A stretch of DNA of 26,008 nt from Halothece sp. MAG. Its GTDB lineage: Bacteria > Cyanobacteriota > Cyanobacteriia > Cyanobacteriales > Rubidibacteraceae. The stretch is from positions 1 through 26,008 of the forward strand of contig JAHEOB010000258.1 of assembly GCA_018610095.1 (NCBI GenBank). The letters are read 5' to 3'. The position numbers and the translations under genes were made by a program. Of this stretch, positions 14,635 to 22,111 are shown piece after piece. Every line of letters begins with the position of its first letter. Position 1 is the stretch's first letter. Below the pieces are notes generated by a model. The model did no database searches. It was not told the origin of the DNA and saw only the letters and a list, made by a program, of their open reading frames with translations.

Positions 14635-14698
14635 CTTCCCCTACATATAGGATGCAGGGGAAGGTTTCTTGATCTTTCCCCTAGCCATGAGTAGGGGA
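14635..14698. terminator. Two adjacent hairpins between convergent genes; likely bidirectional terminator region
   Basis: CTTCCCCT (14635-14642) pairs with AGGGGAAG (14656-14663), and TCCCCTA (14677-14683) pairs with TAGGGGA (14692-14698). The arms of the two hairpins are mutually compatible, so alternative pairings are possible. They lie exactly between the stops of the ATPase gene and the ferredoxin gene. Neither has a strong T-run, so efficiency is uncertain. Confidence 0.5.
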
Positions 14699-14710
14699 TT
14701 CACTGTTTAC

Positions 14711-15010
14711 TTAGTAGAGGTTTTCTTCTTGGTGAGTGATGATTTTGCAATCAGAGGCTGGATAAGCAACACAGGTTAAAACGTAGCCAGCTTCAATTTG
14801 ATCATCATCCAAGAAGGATTGGTCGGATTGATCCACCTCTCCTTCAACTAACTTGCCAGCACAAGTGGAGCAAGCACCTGCACGGCAGGAGTAGGGAAGA
14901 TCAAGCCCTTCTTCTTCAGCAACGTCAAGAATATATTCATCATCAGGAACTTCAATGGTTTCGTTGAGCCCTAATTCTTCGTTGACTAAGGTGACTTGAT
15001 AATCTGCCAT
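14711..15010 (-). CDS. petF: Plant-type [2Fe-2S] ferredoxin (PetF family)
   Basis: The 99-residue acidic protein carries electrons from photosystem I to ferredoxin-NADP reductase and other reductases. The four cluster ligands are Cys42, Cys47 and Cys50 in PYSCRAGACSTC and Cys80 in YVLTCVAYP. Other family features are EVPDDEYILDVAEEEG and the acidic stretch around SFLDDDQIEAG, used for docking with partner enzymes. The ribosome site AAGGAGA lies eight bases before the ATG (minus strand). The gene appears monocistronic. Length and sequence fit a main ferredoxin, although cyanobacteria carry several paralogues and I cannot tell which one this is. It converges with the DndD-like gene with 76 bases between stops. 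Confidence 0.95.
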   Translation of the reverse strand: MADYQVTLVNEELGLNETIEVPDDEYILDVAEEEGLDLPYSCRAGACSTCAGKLVEGEVDQSDQSFLDDDQIEAGYVLTCVAYPASDCKIITHQEENLY

Positions 15011-15315
15011 ATTTATCTCTCCTTAAAATCTGCAATAATTGGCTTTGTTTTATATCGCCTCACTTATTGATACTAAGAGAAAATGTTGCTTTGTACAGGG
15101 AGCATTAGAAATGAGAGAATTAATCCGCTTATATATAAGCATAACTTATATACCTAACTTAAGGCATAGTCCGAATTCCAGAGTTAGTCCCCAAATTGTC
15201 CAGCACTTGTGTGGTGAGAGTTGTAAACACTTCAAAAATCGACAATCTATCGCAAGAATGCTCTGAGATTAGGATTAGTTATAATTATATTTAATTCAAA
15301 TTTATATTTAGATTA
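15011..15315. other. 305-base divergent intergenic region (petF leader and M28 peptidase leader)
   Basis: It holds the petF ribosome site and probably its promoter on the minus strand, and the leader of the peptidase gene on the plus strand. An inverted repeat TATATAAG / CTTATATA with a CATAA loop lies at 15132-15152 and could be an operator. An open frame at 15039-15266 has no codon pattern or recognisable protein and is not called. No tRNA or known small RNA is recognised. Confidence 0.5.
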
Positions 15316-16188
15316 ATGAGTTTAAAAGAACGCTTAACGCAACATTTACAGGAAATTGTGCGCGATCGCCATCCTTATTTCAGTAGCGGTGGACACTTTT
15401 TCGCCCAGCAATATATCTGTGATCAATTTCGACAATGGGGAACCCTCGAAAGACACGACTTTTCTTTTCAAGGGAGTTCCCATACCAACTATATTTTGAA
15501 TCTCGGTGAAACGGAAGCAATTAATGAACCACCCATTTTATTAGCAGCCCATTATGATAGTGTACCTGGTACTCCTGGTGCAGATGATAATGGAACGGGT
15601 GTTGCAGTTTTATTAGAATTAATCCGAGAATTTGCTAATCTCCCTGTTTCAATTCCGTTGCGGTTTATTGCGTTTGATTTAGAAGAATATGGCATGGTAG
15701 GAAGTGAAATTTATGCAGAACAGTTAAAGGAACAAAATGAGTTAATTCGTCTGATGTTTTCCTTAGAAATGTTAGGTTATTGTTGTCATGAACGCCATTC
15801 CCAGACCTATCCACCTGGATTAAATCAGTTCTATCCCGATACAGGAAATTTTATTGGTTTTATTGGAAACGTAAAAACAACAAAAGAAACAAGGTTTTTT
15901 AGTCGCCAAATGCGAAATAGTGGGACGCCAAGTGAGTGGTTATCCGTTCCCTTTTCAGGAGAAATGGTTAGTGAAACCCGATTAAGTGACCATGCGCCGT
16001 TTTGGGATCAAGGTTATAAAGCACTCATGGTAACGGATACCTCGTTTTTACGAAATCCTCATTATCATCAACCCAGTGATACCATTGAAACCCTAGATTT
16101 GGAGTTTTTAACAGGCGTTTGTCAAGGTTTAATAGTTGGCTTACAGGAGTTTATGGGCATTTCATATCAGTCACGTCATGATCAATAA
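15316..16188 (+). CDS. M28 family zinc aminopeptidase-like protein, cytoplasmic
   Basis: The 290-residue product has the fold of two-zinc M28 peptidases, which usually remove N-terminal residues from peptides. Metal ligands and catalytic residues are visible: His79 in AAHYDSV, bridging Asp91 in GADDNGTG, catalytic Glu123 and ligand Glu124 in DLEEYG, Glu151 in SLEMLG, and His249/His251 in NPHYHQPSDT. Unlike many M28 enzymes it has no signal peptide, so it should act in the cytoplasm, possibly on peptides from turnover. The last 40 residues contain no extra domain. Some M28 relatives act as glutaminyl cyclases, so peptidase activity is probable but the substrate is unknown. Start at 15316 is the only good ATG. 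Confidence 0.88.
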   Translation: MSLKERLTQHLQEIVRDRHPYFSSGGHFFAQQYICDQFRQWGTLERHDFSFQGSSHTNYILNLGETEAINEPPILLAAHYDSVPGTPGADDNGTGVAVLLELIREFANLPVSIPLRFIAFDLEEYGMVGSEIYAEQLKEQNELIRLMFSLEMLGYCCHERHSQTYPPGLNQFYPDTGNFIGFIGNVKTTKETRFFSRQMRNSGTPSEWLSVPFSGEMVSETRLSDHAPFWDQGYKALMVTDTSFLRNPHYHQPSDTIETLDLEFLTGVCQGLIVGLQEFMGISYQSRHDQ

Positions 16189-16337
16189 ATTTTCAAATAA
16201 CAGTTTTTTTTGAATATATCAAATAGGCTTTCTATAGTAATTAGGAATCAGTTGTGAAATAGAAATTTAGTCTAAATAATAAGTACTTAAAAGATTCTAA
16301 TCAACCATTTTTATTACTATATATTAAATAACCAGTT

Positions 16338-17459
16338 ATGTACAAAACCTTCATTCGTCCGATTTTATTTGATCGATTAAAAACTGATCCAGAACAATTA
16401 CATCAGCGTAGTCTTCGTTTATTAAGTTGGTTAGAAAACAATCAAAATCAATTCCCAGCTAATTGGATTCTAAATCGCATTTCCTCTCAATATAGCTATC
16501 CACAAAAACTTCTTTCGCAAACCCTTTGGGGCATTACATTTCCCAATCCATTAGGCTTAGCAGCAGGATTTGATAAAGATGGCGTTGCTGCTAGTATTTG
16601 GAATCAGTTTGGATTTGGTTATGCGGAATTGGGAACGGTGACACAACACCCGCAACCAGGAAACCCACGCCCCCGTTTATTTCGGCTGTCACAAGATCAG
16701 GCCGTTTTAAATCGCATGGGGTTTAACAACGCTGGAAGTGACGCCCTTGCTAACTCTCTACAAAGCCAAACGCCAAAACGGCAACATTTCCCTTGGGGCA
16801 TTAATTTGGGCAAATCCAAGGTAACACCGTTAAAAGACGCTGCTAACGATTATTTGACAAGTTTTTTACGACTCAGAGAGTTGGGAGATTATTTTGTGGT
16901 TAATGTTAGTTCTCCCAATACCCCTGGGCTACGATCGCTGCAAGACCGTTCCCAGTTAAGTTGCATTTTACAAGCCATCCAAGATCATAATCCGCAACAA
17001 AAACCCCTGTTAGTAAAAATTGCCCCTGACTTAAGTTGGGATGCCATTGCTGAGGTACTAACTATTGCAAATCAATATCAATTAGCAGGGATTATTGCCA
17101 CCAATACCACGATCGCGCGGGAGGGATTAAAAACGAAAACGATTAATGGTGAAGGGATTAGCGAACAAGCAGGGGGCATTAGTGGCAAACCATTGCGCGA
17201 TCGCGCCACTAAGATCATCCAGTTTATCTACCAGCAAACCCAAGGAACACTTCCCATCATTGGTGTCGGGGGCATCTTTACAGCGAATGATGCATGGGAA
17301 AAGATCACTGCCGGGGCAAGTTTACTCCAAGTTTACACCGGTTGGATCTATCAAGGACCCCATCTCGTGCCACAAGTGTTGAATGGATTATCTGAACAAC
17401 TTCAACAGCAGGGATTAGCCAGTCTTTCTGAAGCAGTGGGAATCAACGTCAAGCATTAA
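16338..17459 (+). CDS. pyrD: Dihydroorotate dehydrogenase (quinone), class 2 (PyrD)
   Basis: The 373-residue product oxidises dihydroorotate to orotate in pyrimidine synthesis and passes electrons to membrane quinone. The N-terminal helical extension (1-55), which includes KTFIRPILFDRLKTDPEQLH, is the membrane/quinone site of class 2 enzymes. The FMN barrel shows GLAAGFDKDG (74-83), LNRMGFNNAG (124-133), NLGKS (156-160), the catalytic-serine loop NVSSPNTPGLRSLQ (189-202), LVKIAPDL and GVGGI with GASLLQVYTG. All core residues look intact. An AT-rich gap of 149 bases with stops in all frames precedes it, so it likely has its own promoter. The stop is only four bases from the stop of the convergent EcfT gene, so transcripts must overlap or terminate within genes. 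Confidence 0.97.
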   Translation: MYKTFIRPILFDRLKTDPEQLHQRSLRLLSWLENNQNQFPANWILNRISSQYSYPQKLLSQTLWGITFPNPLGLAAGFDKDGVAASIWNQFGFGYAELGTVTQHPQPGNPRPRLFRLSQDQAVLNRMGFNNAGSDALANSLQSQTPKRQHFPWGINLGKSKVTPLKDAANDYLTSFLRLRELGDYFVVNVSSPNTPGLRSLQDRSQLSCILQAIQDHNPQQKPLLVKIAPDLSWDAIAEVLTIANQYQLAGIIATNTTIAREGLKTKTINGEGISEQAGGISGKPLRDRATKIIQFIYQQTQGTLPIIGVGGIFTANDAWEKITAGASLLQVYTGWIYQGPHLVPQVLNGLSEQLQQQGLASLSEAVGINVKH

Positions 17460-17463
17460 GTTT

Positions 17464-18339
17464 TCACTCTCCTCCCCAAATAATACGCCCTCCGATAAAT
17501 AGAACCATTAACCCCATTGCCAGCCAATCCCTTGATTTTAAGGTTAAGCGATGCCACTGTACATCATGTTGATTGGGGCTAGTAAACCCTCGAACATCCA
17601 TAGCAACAGCAATTTGTTCTGCTCTCAATAGTAAATTTTCTAATAATTTTTCCGCCACCATAAACCATAATTTTAAACTGCCACGAATTCCTAATTTATT
17701 CCAATTAATAGCACGCGTTCTAACAGAACGAATTAGGTTTTGAATTTCTTCTAATACTAACGGAATAAATCGGAGTGAAAGGGTCAAGGTTAAAAGAATT
17801 TCTGTTACAGGAACCCCCAATTTTCGTAAAGGTTTCATTAAGCTATCTAAACCAGCCGTAATTTCTTCCGGTGCTGTCGTTAAAAGATATAAATTGGTAC
17901 TATAAATTAAAGTAAAAATTAAAGTACTAACACGAAGTGCGATTTCAAACGAACGGCGGGTTACAGTGAACCAAGCTTGATCGATTAAAAGATAATGATA
18001 GTTATTCGGCTGTGGTAAATCTAATTGGCTAGCGGGTAATCGCATCTGATGATCTACAGACAATCCATCATCTAAAACACAGGTTAAAATAAAAATAAAT
18101 AGGCATAGGATAATCAACCAAACCATTTGTTGTCGCCAAACTCGTAAGGGAATTCCTGCCAAAAAAGTGATTAAAACTAAAGCAATAACTAAACCAATAC
18201 GCCACAAAGGATGAGCTAGGATAGGGGTTAAAAGAAACCCCATTAACCAAGCTAATTTAACCCGAGAATCCAGTTGATGAAGCCATGTTTGAGGAGTTTC
18301 TAAATATAAACCAATGGGCAGCGATCGCAGCAAATCCAT
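17464..18339 (-). CDS. EcfT/CbiQ-type energy-coupling transporter membrane protein
   Basis: The 291-residue product is a multi-span membrane protein of the CbiQ/EcfT family, the shared transmembrane component of vitamin and metal ECF transporters. Segments in order: the amphipathic N-terminus MDLLRSLPIGLYLET, hydrophobic helices near 28-50, 58-85 and 130-155, the family region SLRFIPLVLEEIQNLIRSVR, the second coupling motif AMDVRGF and a last helix near 265-285. The substrate cannot be told, because no S-component or ATPase gene is adjacent. The ATG at 18339 is preferred because GGGGAG precedes it; a TTG at 18357 would overlap the der gene by 17 bases. The stop of der is one base before the start, so the genes are coupled. 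Confidence 0.87.
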   Translation of the reverse strand: MDLLRSLPIGLYLETPQTWLHQLDSRVKLAWLMGFLLTPILAHPLWRIGLVIALVLITFLAGIPLRVWRQQMVWLIILCLFIFILTCVLDDGLSVDHQMRLPASQLDLPQPNNYHYLLIDQAWFTVTRRSFEIALRVSTLIFTLIYSTNLYLLTTAPEEITAGLDSLMKPLRKLGVPVTEILLTLTLSLRFIPLVLEEIQNLIRSVRTRAINWNKLGIRGSLKLWFMVAEKLLENLLLRAEQIAVAMDVRGFTSPNQHDVQWHRLTLKSRDWLAMGLMVLFIGGRIIWGGE

Positions 18340-18340
18340 A

Positions 18341-19723
18341 TCATTTTTTCTCCCCAACTTGGGTCGCTTGATTCAAATGAGATGCTTCCACGTCTCGCTC
18401 TCGTTTACCTCGCCAAAGTAAACGAATGGGTGTTCCTTGAAATCCTAATTGTTCCCGAAATTGACGTTCAATATACCGTCGATAAGTATCATTAAATCGT
18501 TTGGGATCATTGACAAATAGCGCGATCGTGGGAGGCTGAGTTTTAACTTGCGTTCCGTAGTAAATTCTTCCTTGTTTCCCTTGGCGATTGGTGGGAGGAG
18601 AATACCAAGCAACTGCTTCTTGAATGACTTCATTAATCACAGCCGTACTAACACGGCGACGATGTTGGCTCACGGCATTTTGAATTAATTGAAAGATATT
18701 TTTAACCCGTTTTCCGCTTAGGGCACTGACAAAGGTAATTTCACACCAATCCATAAAATAAACGCGATCGCGCAGTTGTCTTTCATATCGATAAATGGTA
18801 TGGGAATCTTTCTCTAAGGCATCCCATTTATTGACAACAATAATCGCTGCTTTTCCTTCATCTTCAATGCGCCCTGCTAATTTTAAATCTTGATCGGTAA
18901 TCCCTTCTAAAGCATCAATGACTAATAACACCACATCCGACCGTTGAATCGCTTTAAACGCCCGATTAATACTAAAAAATTCCGTTCCATAACGAACATG
19001 TTTTTTCTTACGCACCCCGGCGGTATCAATCAGACGATAGGGTTGACTTTGGTATTCAATTTCTAAATCAATCGCATCTCGAGTGGTTCCTGAAACTGAA
19101 CTTACAATGGAACGACTCATGCCCGTTAAAGCATTTAATAAACTCGATTTCCCCACATTGGGACGACCGACAATGCTAACATTAATGGTGTTTTCATCTA
19201 GTTCCGGTAACGCTTCCGGGGCAGGAAAATAAGGGATAATTTCATCTAATAAATCCCCCGTTCCACTGCCATGAATCCCCGAAACAGGATAAGGTTCCCC
19301 TAATCCTAATTCCCAAAATTGGGCTGCTTGAATTAAACCTTGTTCTGGCGATTCACATTTATTAACCGCTAAAAACACAGGAACGGCTTGTTCACGTAAC
19401 CAGTCTGCGATTTCGTGATCCCCAACGGTGGGCCCAGTTTGACCATCCACTACGAAAATCGCTGCCACAGCTTCCGATAACGCCAGCATGGCCTGTTGTC
19501 GAATTTCAGGTAAAAATTCACTCTCATCATCAAAAATCAGGCCGCCGGTATCCACCACTAAGAAATCGCGATCGCGCCAAAAACTGGGTTGGTATAAGCG
19601 ATCGCGGGTAATTCCAGCTTCATCGTGAACAATGGCATTGCGACTGCCAGTGAGTCGATTCAGTAACGTTGATTTTCCCACATTGGGACGACCAATAATG
19701 GCAACAATGGGTAACTTTTTCAT
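18341..19723 (-). CDS. der: Ribosome biogenesis GTPase Der (EngA)
   Basis: The 460-residue product has two tandem GTPase domains and a C-terminal KH-like domain, the unmistakable layout of Der, which helps 50S ribosome subunit maturation. Domain 1 has GRPNVGKST (11-19), DTGG (58-61) and NKCE (121-124). Domain 2 has GRPNVGKSS (186-194), DTAG (233-236) and NKWD (298-301). The KH-like end includes NEVIQEAVAWYSPPTNRQGK, PPTIALFVNDP and FQGTPIRLLWRGK. Domain 1 carries NKCE in place of canonical NKxD, a tolerated variation. It follows ssb with 79 bases between, occupied by two small hairpins, and leads into the EcfT gene. Confidence 0.97.
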   Translation of the reverse strand: MKKLPIVAIIGRPNVGKSTLLNRLTGSRNAIVHDEAGITRDRLYQPSFWRDRDFLVVDTGGLIFDDESEFLPEIRQQAMLALSEAVAAIFVVDGQTGPTVGDHEIADWLREQAVPVFLAVNKCESPEQGLIQAAQFWELGLGEPYPVSGIHGSGTGDLLDEIIPYFPAPEALPELDENTINVSIVGRPNVGKSSLLNALTGMSRSIVSSVSGTTRDAIDLEIEYQSQPYRLIDTAGVRKKKHVRYGTEFFSINRAFKAIQRSDVVLLVIDALEGITDQDLKLAGRIEDEGKAAIIVVNKWDALEKDSHTIYRYERQLRDRVYFMDWCEITFVSALSGKRVKNIFQLIQNAVSQHRRRVSTAVINEVIQEAVAWYSPPTNRQGKQGRIYYGTQVKTQPPTIALFVNDPKRFNDTYRRYIERQFREQLGFQGTPIRLLWRGKRERDVEASHLNQATQVGEKK

Positions 19724-19731
19724 AATAATAA

Positions 19732-19765
19732 AGGCACGTCATGCCTTGAGTTCTACGCCTCAAGG
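19732..19765 (-). terminator. Overlapping hairpin pair between ssb and der
   Basis: CCTTGAG (19744-19750) pairs with CTCAAGG (19759-19765), and AGGCA (19732-19736) pairs with TGCCT (19742-19746). The hairpins share bases 19744-19746, so they cannot form together. Reading on the minus strand, a TTTATTATT tract and the der start codon follow. This could be an ssb terminator or a control element in the der leader. Confidence 0.4.
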
Positions 19766-19802
19766 TTTATTGTAAAGTGATTGACTGCAAGCCATCATTC
19801 CC

Positions 19803-20249
19803 TTAAAATGGGATATCATCTAAATTATTTTCATCTTGTTGAGTGGCATCAGCAGGTTGCGTTTGCTGGGATGGCGAAAAGGGAACAACATTATCCGAGT
19901 TAGCCGTTCCTTGCTGCATCGTTGCTTGAGATGGATTGGAAGTGCCCCCACCCAAGCGGTGAATCCGCGATAGAGTAAATTCTGCCCGTTTTTCCTTAAA
20001 CCCTTCTTGACGTTCAACCAAATTCATTCGCAGACGCCCTTCCAGAATGACATGATCCCCTGCCTGATAATTTTGTGATACTTCATTAGCTAAATTGCGC
20101 CACGCAACCACCTTCAAACTCCCTGGGGGATCAGAATCCCGTAGCGAAGGAAATTCCACCATCATTTCCGTTAATGGGGTTTGATTATCTTGGGTGTATC
20201 GTAATTGAGGTTGGCTAGTAATTTGTGCCATTAAAACGCAACTATTCAT
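19803..20249 (-). CDS. ssb: Single-stranded DNA-binding protein (SSB)
   Basis: The 148-residue product has an N-terminal OB-fold domain (residues 1-105) and a disordered Gln/Ser/Pro-rich linker. It ends in the acidic tip DDIPF, which recruits replication and repair partners. Family features are MAQITSQPQLRYT (a few residues in), LKVVAWRNLANEV and GDHVILEGRLRMN. The start at 20249 is supported by the ribosome site AGGAGA seven bases upstream; the MAQ methionine at residue 7 is an alternative. Protein length is a little short of E. coli SSB but normal for cyanobacteria. A TATAAT element lies upstream at 20283-20288. Confidence 0.95.
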   Translation of the reverse strand: MNSCVLMAQITSQPQLRYTQDNQTPLTEMMVEFPSLRDSDPPGSLKVVAWRNLANEVSQNYQAGDHVILEGRLRMNLVERQEGFKEKRAEFTLSRIHRLGGGTSNPSQATMQQGTANSDNVVPFSPSQQTQPADATQQDENNLDDIPF

Positions 20250-20282
20250 AATCGTTTCTCCTGAGTGATTTTTTCGGTTCAG

Positions 20283-20288
20283 ATTATA
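20283..20288 (-). promoter_or_regulatory. Candidate -10 element of ssb
   Basis: A perfect TATAAT read on the minus strand, 34 bases before the ssb ATG and before the AGGAGA ribosome site. No clear -35 box lies at the usual distance. Confidence 0.4.
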
Positions 20289-20373
20289 TCTATTTTAACG
20301 ATTAACTAATTCTTGATTATGATATGCCAACTCAATGTCGCAGTATTTGGCTTGCCCCTAGTCGAGTTAATGA

Positions 20374-21159
20374 CTATTGAATTTTCACAGGTTCTAGCCA
20401 ACGGAGAAGTTCTTTTTTTAATTGAAAAATATCCCGATAAAATTGTTGTTTAAACCATTGCCCTAAGGCATCTAAGGGAGAAAATTGTTTTCCTGGTTGC
20501 CAATTTAACTCTTTGGGATTAATTGGGGTTAAATGATTTCCTGACAGTTTCAAATAAGACACTAACTGGGGCGCTTGTTTTTCCAATACGGTTTTTAATT
20601 GTTCCGTTTGATCAACCGTATCATCTTGAAAACGAACTAATAGGGTTCGCGTTAGCGTGTAATCTTGTTTGACAATTTCAAAAGTCCGTTCTGGGGAAGG
20701 GGTAAATTCTAAATCTAAGGCGATTAAACTATTTAATTGTTCCACAAAAGGAACGGCTTCTCGGGCCGGATAATTATTGTAAGACATTAACAAATTTCCC
20801 GCTCGTTGCACCCCATAGACACTGTTAATCAGTAAATGGAGTTTGCAACCCATACTATGCCCTAAGCCATAAATCGGAAGATAGCGACGAAATAAGCCCA
20901 GACGTTGGTAAGCCGTTTCAAACCGATTTAACGCCCGTTGCGCGATCGCGTTATGATTTAAATCATTGAGAAAGGGCGTTGCAATAATGCCATATCCTTG
21001 TTCTGCCAATCCTTCTAATAACCAGCTATAGGTCACTTGTGGGGCAGTGGCAACAAACGCGCCTCCTAAAAAATGAATTAAACCTTTTGGCTGAGGGGGT
21101 AATAAAACCCAATTGCCTGCAACCTCTTCCCAATTTGTCATGTATTTTTTTTCGCTCAC
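20374..21159 (-). CDS. DUF1350 family alpha/beta-hydrolase-like protein
   Basis: The 261-residue product matches DUF1350, a family found in cyanobacteria and plants. The N-terminal strand region GNWVLLPPQPKGLIHFLGGA and the nucleophile-elbow-like GLGHSMGCKLHLL (Ser in GHSMG) indicate an alpha/beta-hydrolase fold. A candidate histidine is in LKLSGNHLTP near the end and an acid in RFQDDTVD, so the triad may be complete; no substrate is known. It is not a signal-bearing protein. The start at 21159 is a GTG preceded by AAGGGA at a good distance; the ATG at 21141 (MTNWEEV) is the alternative and lacks such a site. It is divergent from the glutathione S-transferase gene with only 55 bases between the start codons. 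Confidence 0.87.
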   Translation of the reverse strand: MSEKKYMTNWEEVAGNWVLLPPQPKGLIHFLGGAFVATAPQVTYSWLLEGLAEQGYGIIATPFLNDLNHNAIAQRALNRFETAYQRLGLFRRYLPIYGLGHSMGCKLHLLINSVYGVQRAGNLLMSYNNYPAREAVPFVEQLNSLIALDLEFTPSPERTFEIVKQDYTLTRTLLVRFQDDTVDQTEQLKTVLEKQAPQLVSYLKLSGNHLTPINPKELNWQPGKQFSPLDALGQWFKQQFYRDIFQLKKELLRWLEPVKIQ

Positions 21160-21214
21160 ATAAGTCCCTTATTAATGTTAACTTTTATGAAAGCAACCCC
21201 GCAGGAACAGAGCC

Positions 21215-22015
21215 ATGTTAGAACTATACCAATTTGAATTTTCTCAATATAGCGAGAAAGTCCGTTTTTTATTAGACTATAAAGGATTAGCGTATCGGAA
21301 AATTGAAGTGACCCCTGGGGTGGGACAAGTGGAAATTTTCCAAATGTCGGGACAAGAACAAGTTCCCGTTCTCAAAGATGGGGAAACGGTGATTGCCGAC
21401 TCCACAGAGATTGCCATGTACCTAGAACGGAATTATCCGGAACGGCCGTTAATTCCAACTACGCCACGGGAAAAAGGATTAACCCTAATGATGGAGGAAT
21501 GGGCCGATGAATCCATTGGGGTCAAAAGTCGCAATGCTTTTATCGGGGCACTGAATCGCAATCAAGCCCTTCGTACCGCCGTATTACCCTCAGAAACCCC
21601 TGATTTTGTCAAAAACATTGTTAGTGCCATTCCCTCGGATATTTTAGAAACCCTAGGAAGTGGGGTTGGTGTTGGTGGAGACTCCTTAAACACCATTGAG
21701 GCTAGCTTAAAACAAGACCTAGAAGCCCTGTGTTTATTGCTGCAAGATCAACCTTATCTCACTGGGAATACGCCTACCCTCGCTGATTTTAGTGTAGCGG
21801 GATTAAGTTTATTGCTCAAATTCCCAGAACAATCCTATTTGGATTTGCCTAATGAACTAGGTGGCAAAGCCCTCCCTGGCATTGGGGATAATCCTGCCTT
21901 TGAACCCTTCTTTAATTGGCGCGATCGCCTTTACAGTGAGTATCGTCAGGCAACAACTACCCCAGGTGGTAGTGGCACTAGTTCATCAGAACCCACTTCC
22001 ATTAACATTGAATAG
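21215..22015 (+). CDS. Glutathione S-transferase family protein
   Basis: The 266-residue product has an N-terminal thioredoxin-like domain (1-75) with QYSEKVRFLLDYKGL (the Ser of YSEK in the catalytic position), the cis-proline motif QVPVLKDG, and ADSTEIAMYLE for glutathione contact. The helical C-terminal domain includes YLTGNTPTLADFSVAGLSLL. It conjugates glutathione to electrophiles or reduces peroxides; the specific substrate cannot be told. The last 30 residues form a Gly/Ser/Thr-rich tail that looks disordered and exceeds the usual family length of about 200-230. It precedes tocopherol cyclase, which also protects against lipid peroxidation, so a shared oxidative-stress role is possible (inference). 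Confidence 0.88.
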   Translation: MLELYQFEFSQYSEKVRFLLDYKGLAYRKIEVTPGVGQVEIFQMSGQEQVPVLKDGETVIADSTEIAMYLERNYPERPLIPTTPREKGLTLMMEEWADESIGVKSRNAFIGALNRNQALRTAVLPSETPDFVKNIVSAIPSDILETLGSGVGVGGDSLNTIEASLKQDLEALCLLLQDQPYLTGNTPTLADFSVAGLSLLLKFPEQSYLDLPNELGGKALPGIGDNPAFEPFFNWRDRLYSEYRQATTTPGGSGTSSSEPTSINIE

Positions 22016-22111
22016 TTGAGATCGGGGAGATAGGGTAAGAAACCAAAAAAAGTGAGGCATCATGCCCTATTTCCCGATTGCAAACCATCAACCACAGAAT
22101 CACCAACAACA

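Noticed and set aside
15039..15266. 75-codon open frame between petF and the M28 gene
   Set aside because: No recognisable protein; it overlaps the petF leader and the inverted repeat; composition is that of spacer.
15259..15268. CTGAGA box resembling part of a TPP riboswitch
   Set aside because: Not near thiamine genes and no other riboswitch elements; no TPP riboswitch is visible before thiE.
16189..16337. Search for an RNA gene in the AT-rich gap before pyrD
   Set aside because: No cloverleaf or stable hairpin found; only spacer with stops in all frames.
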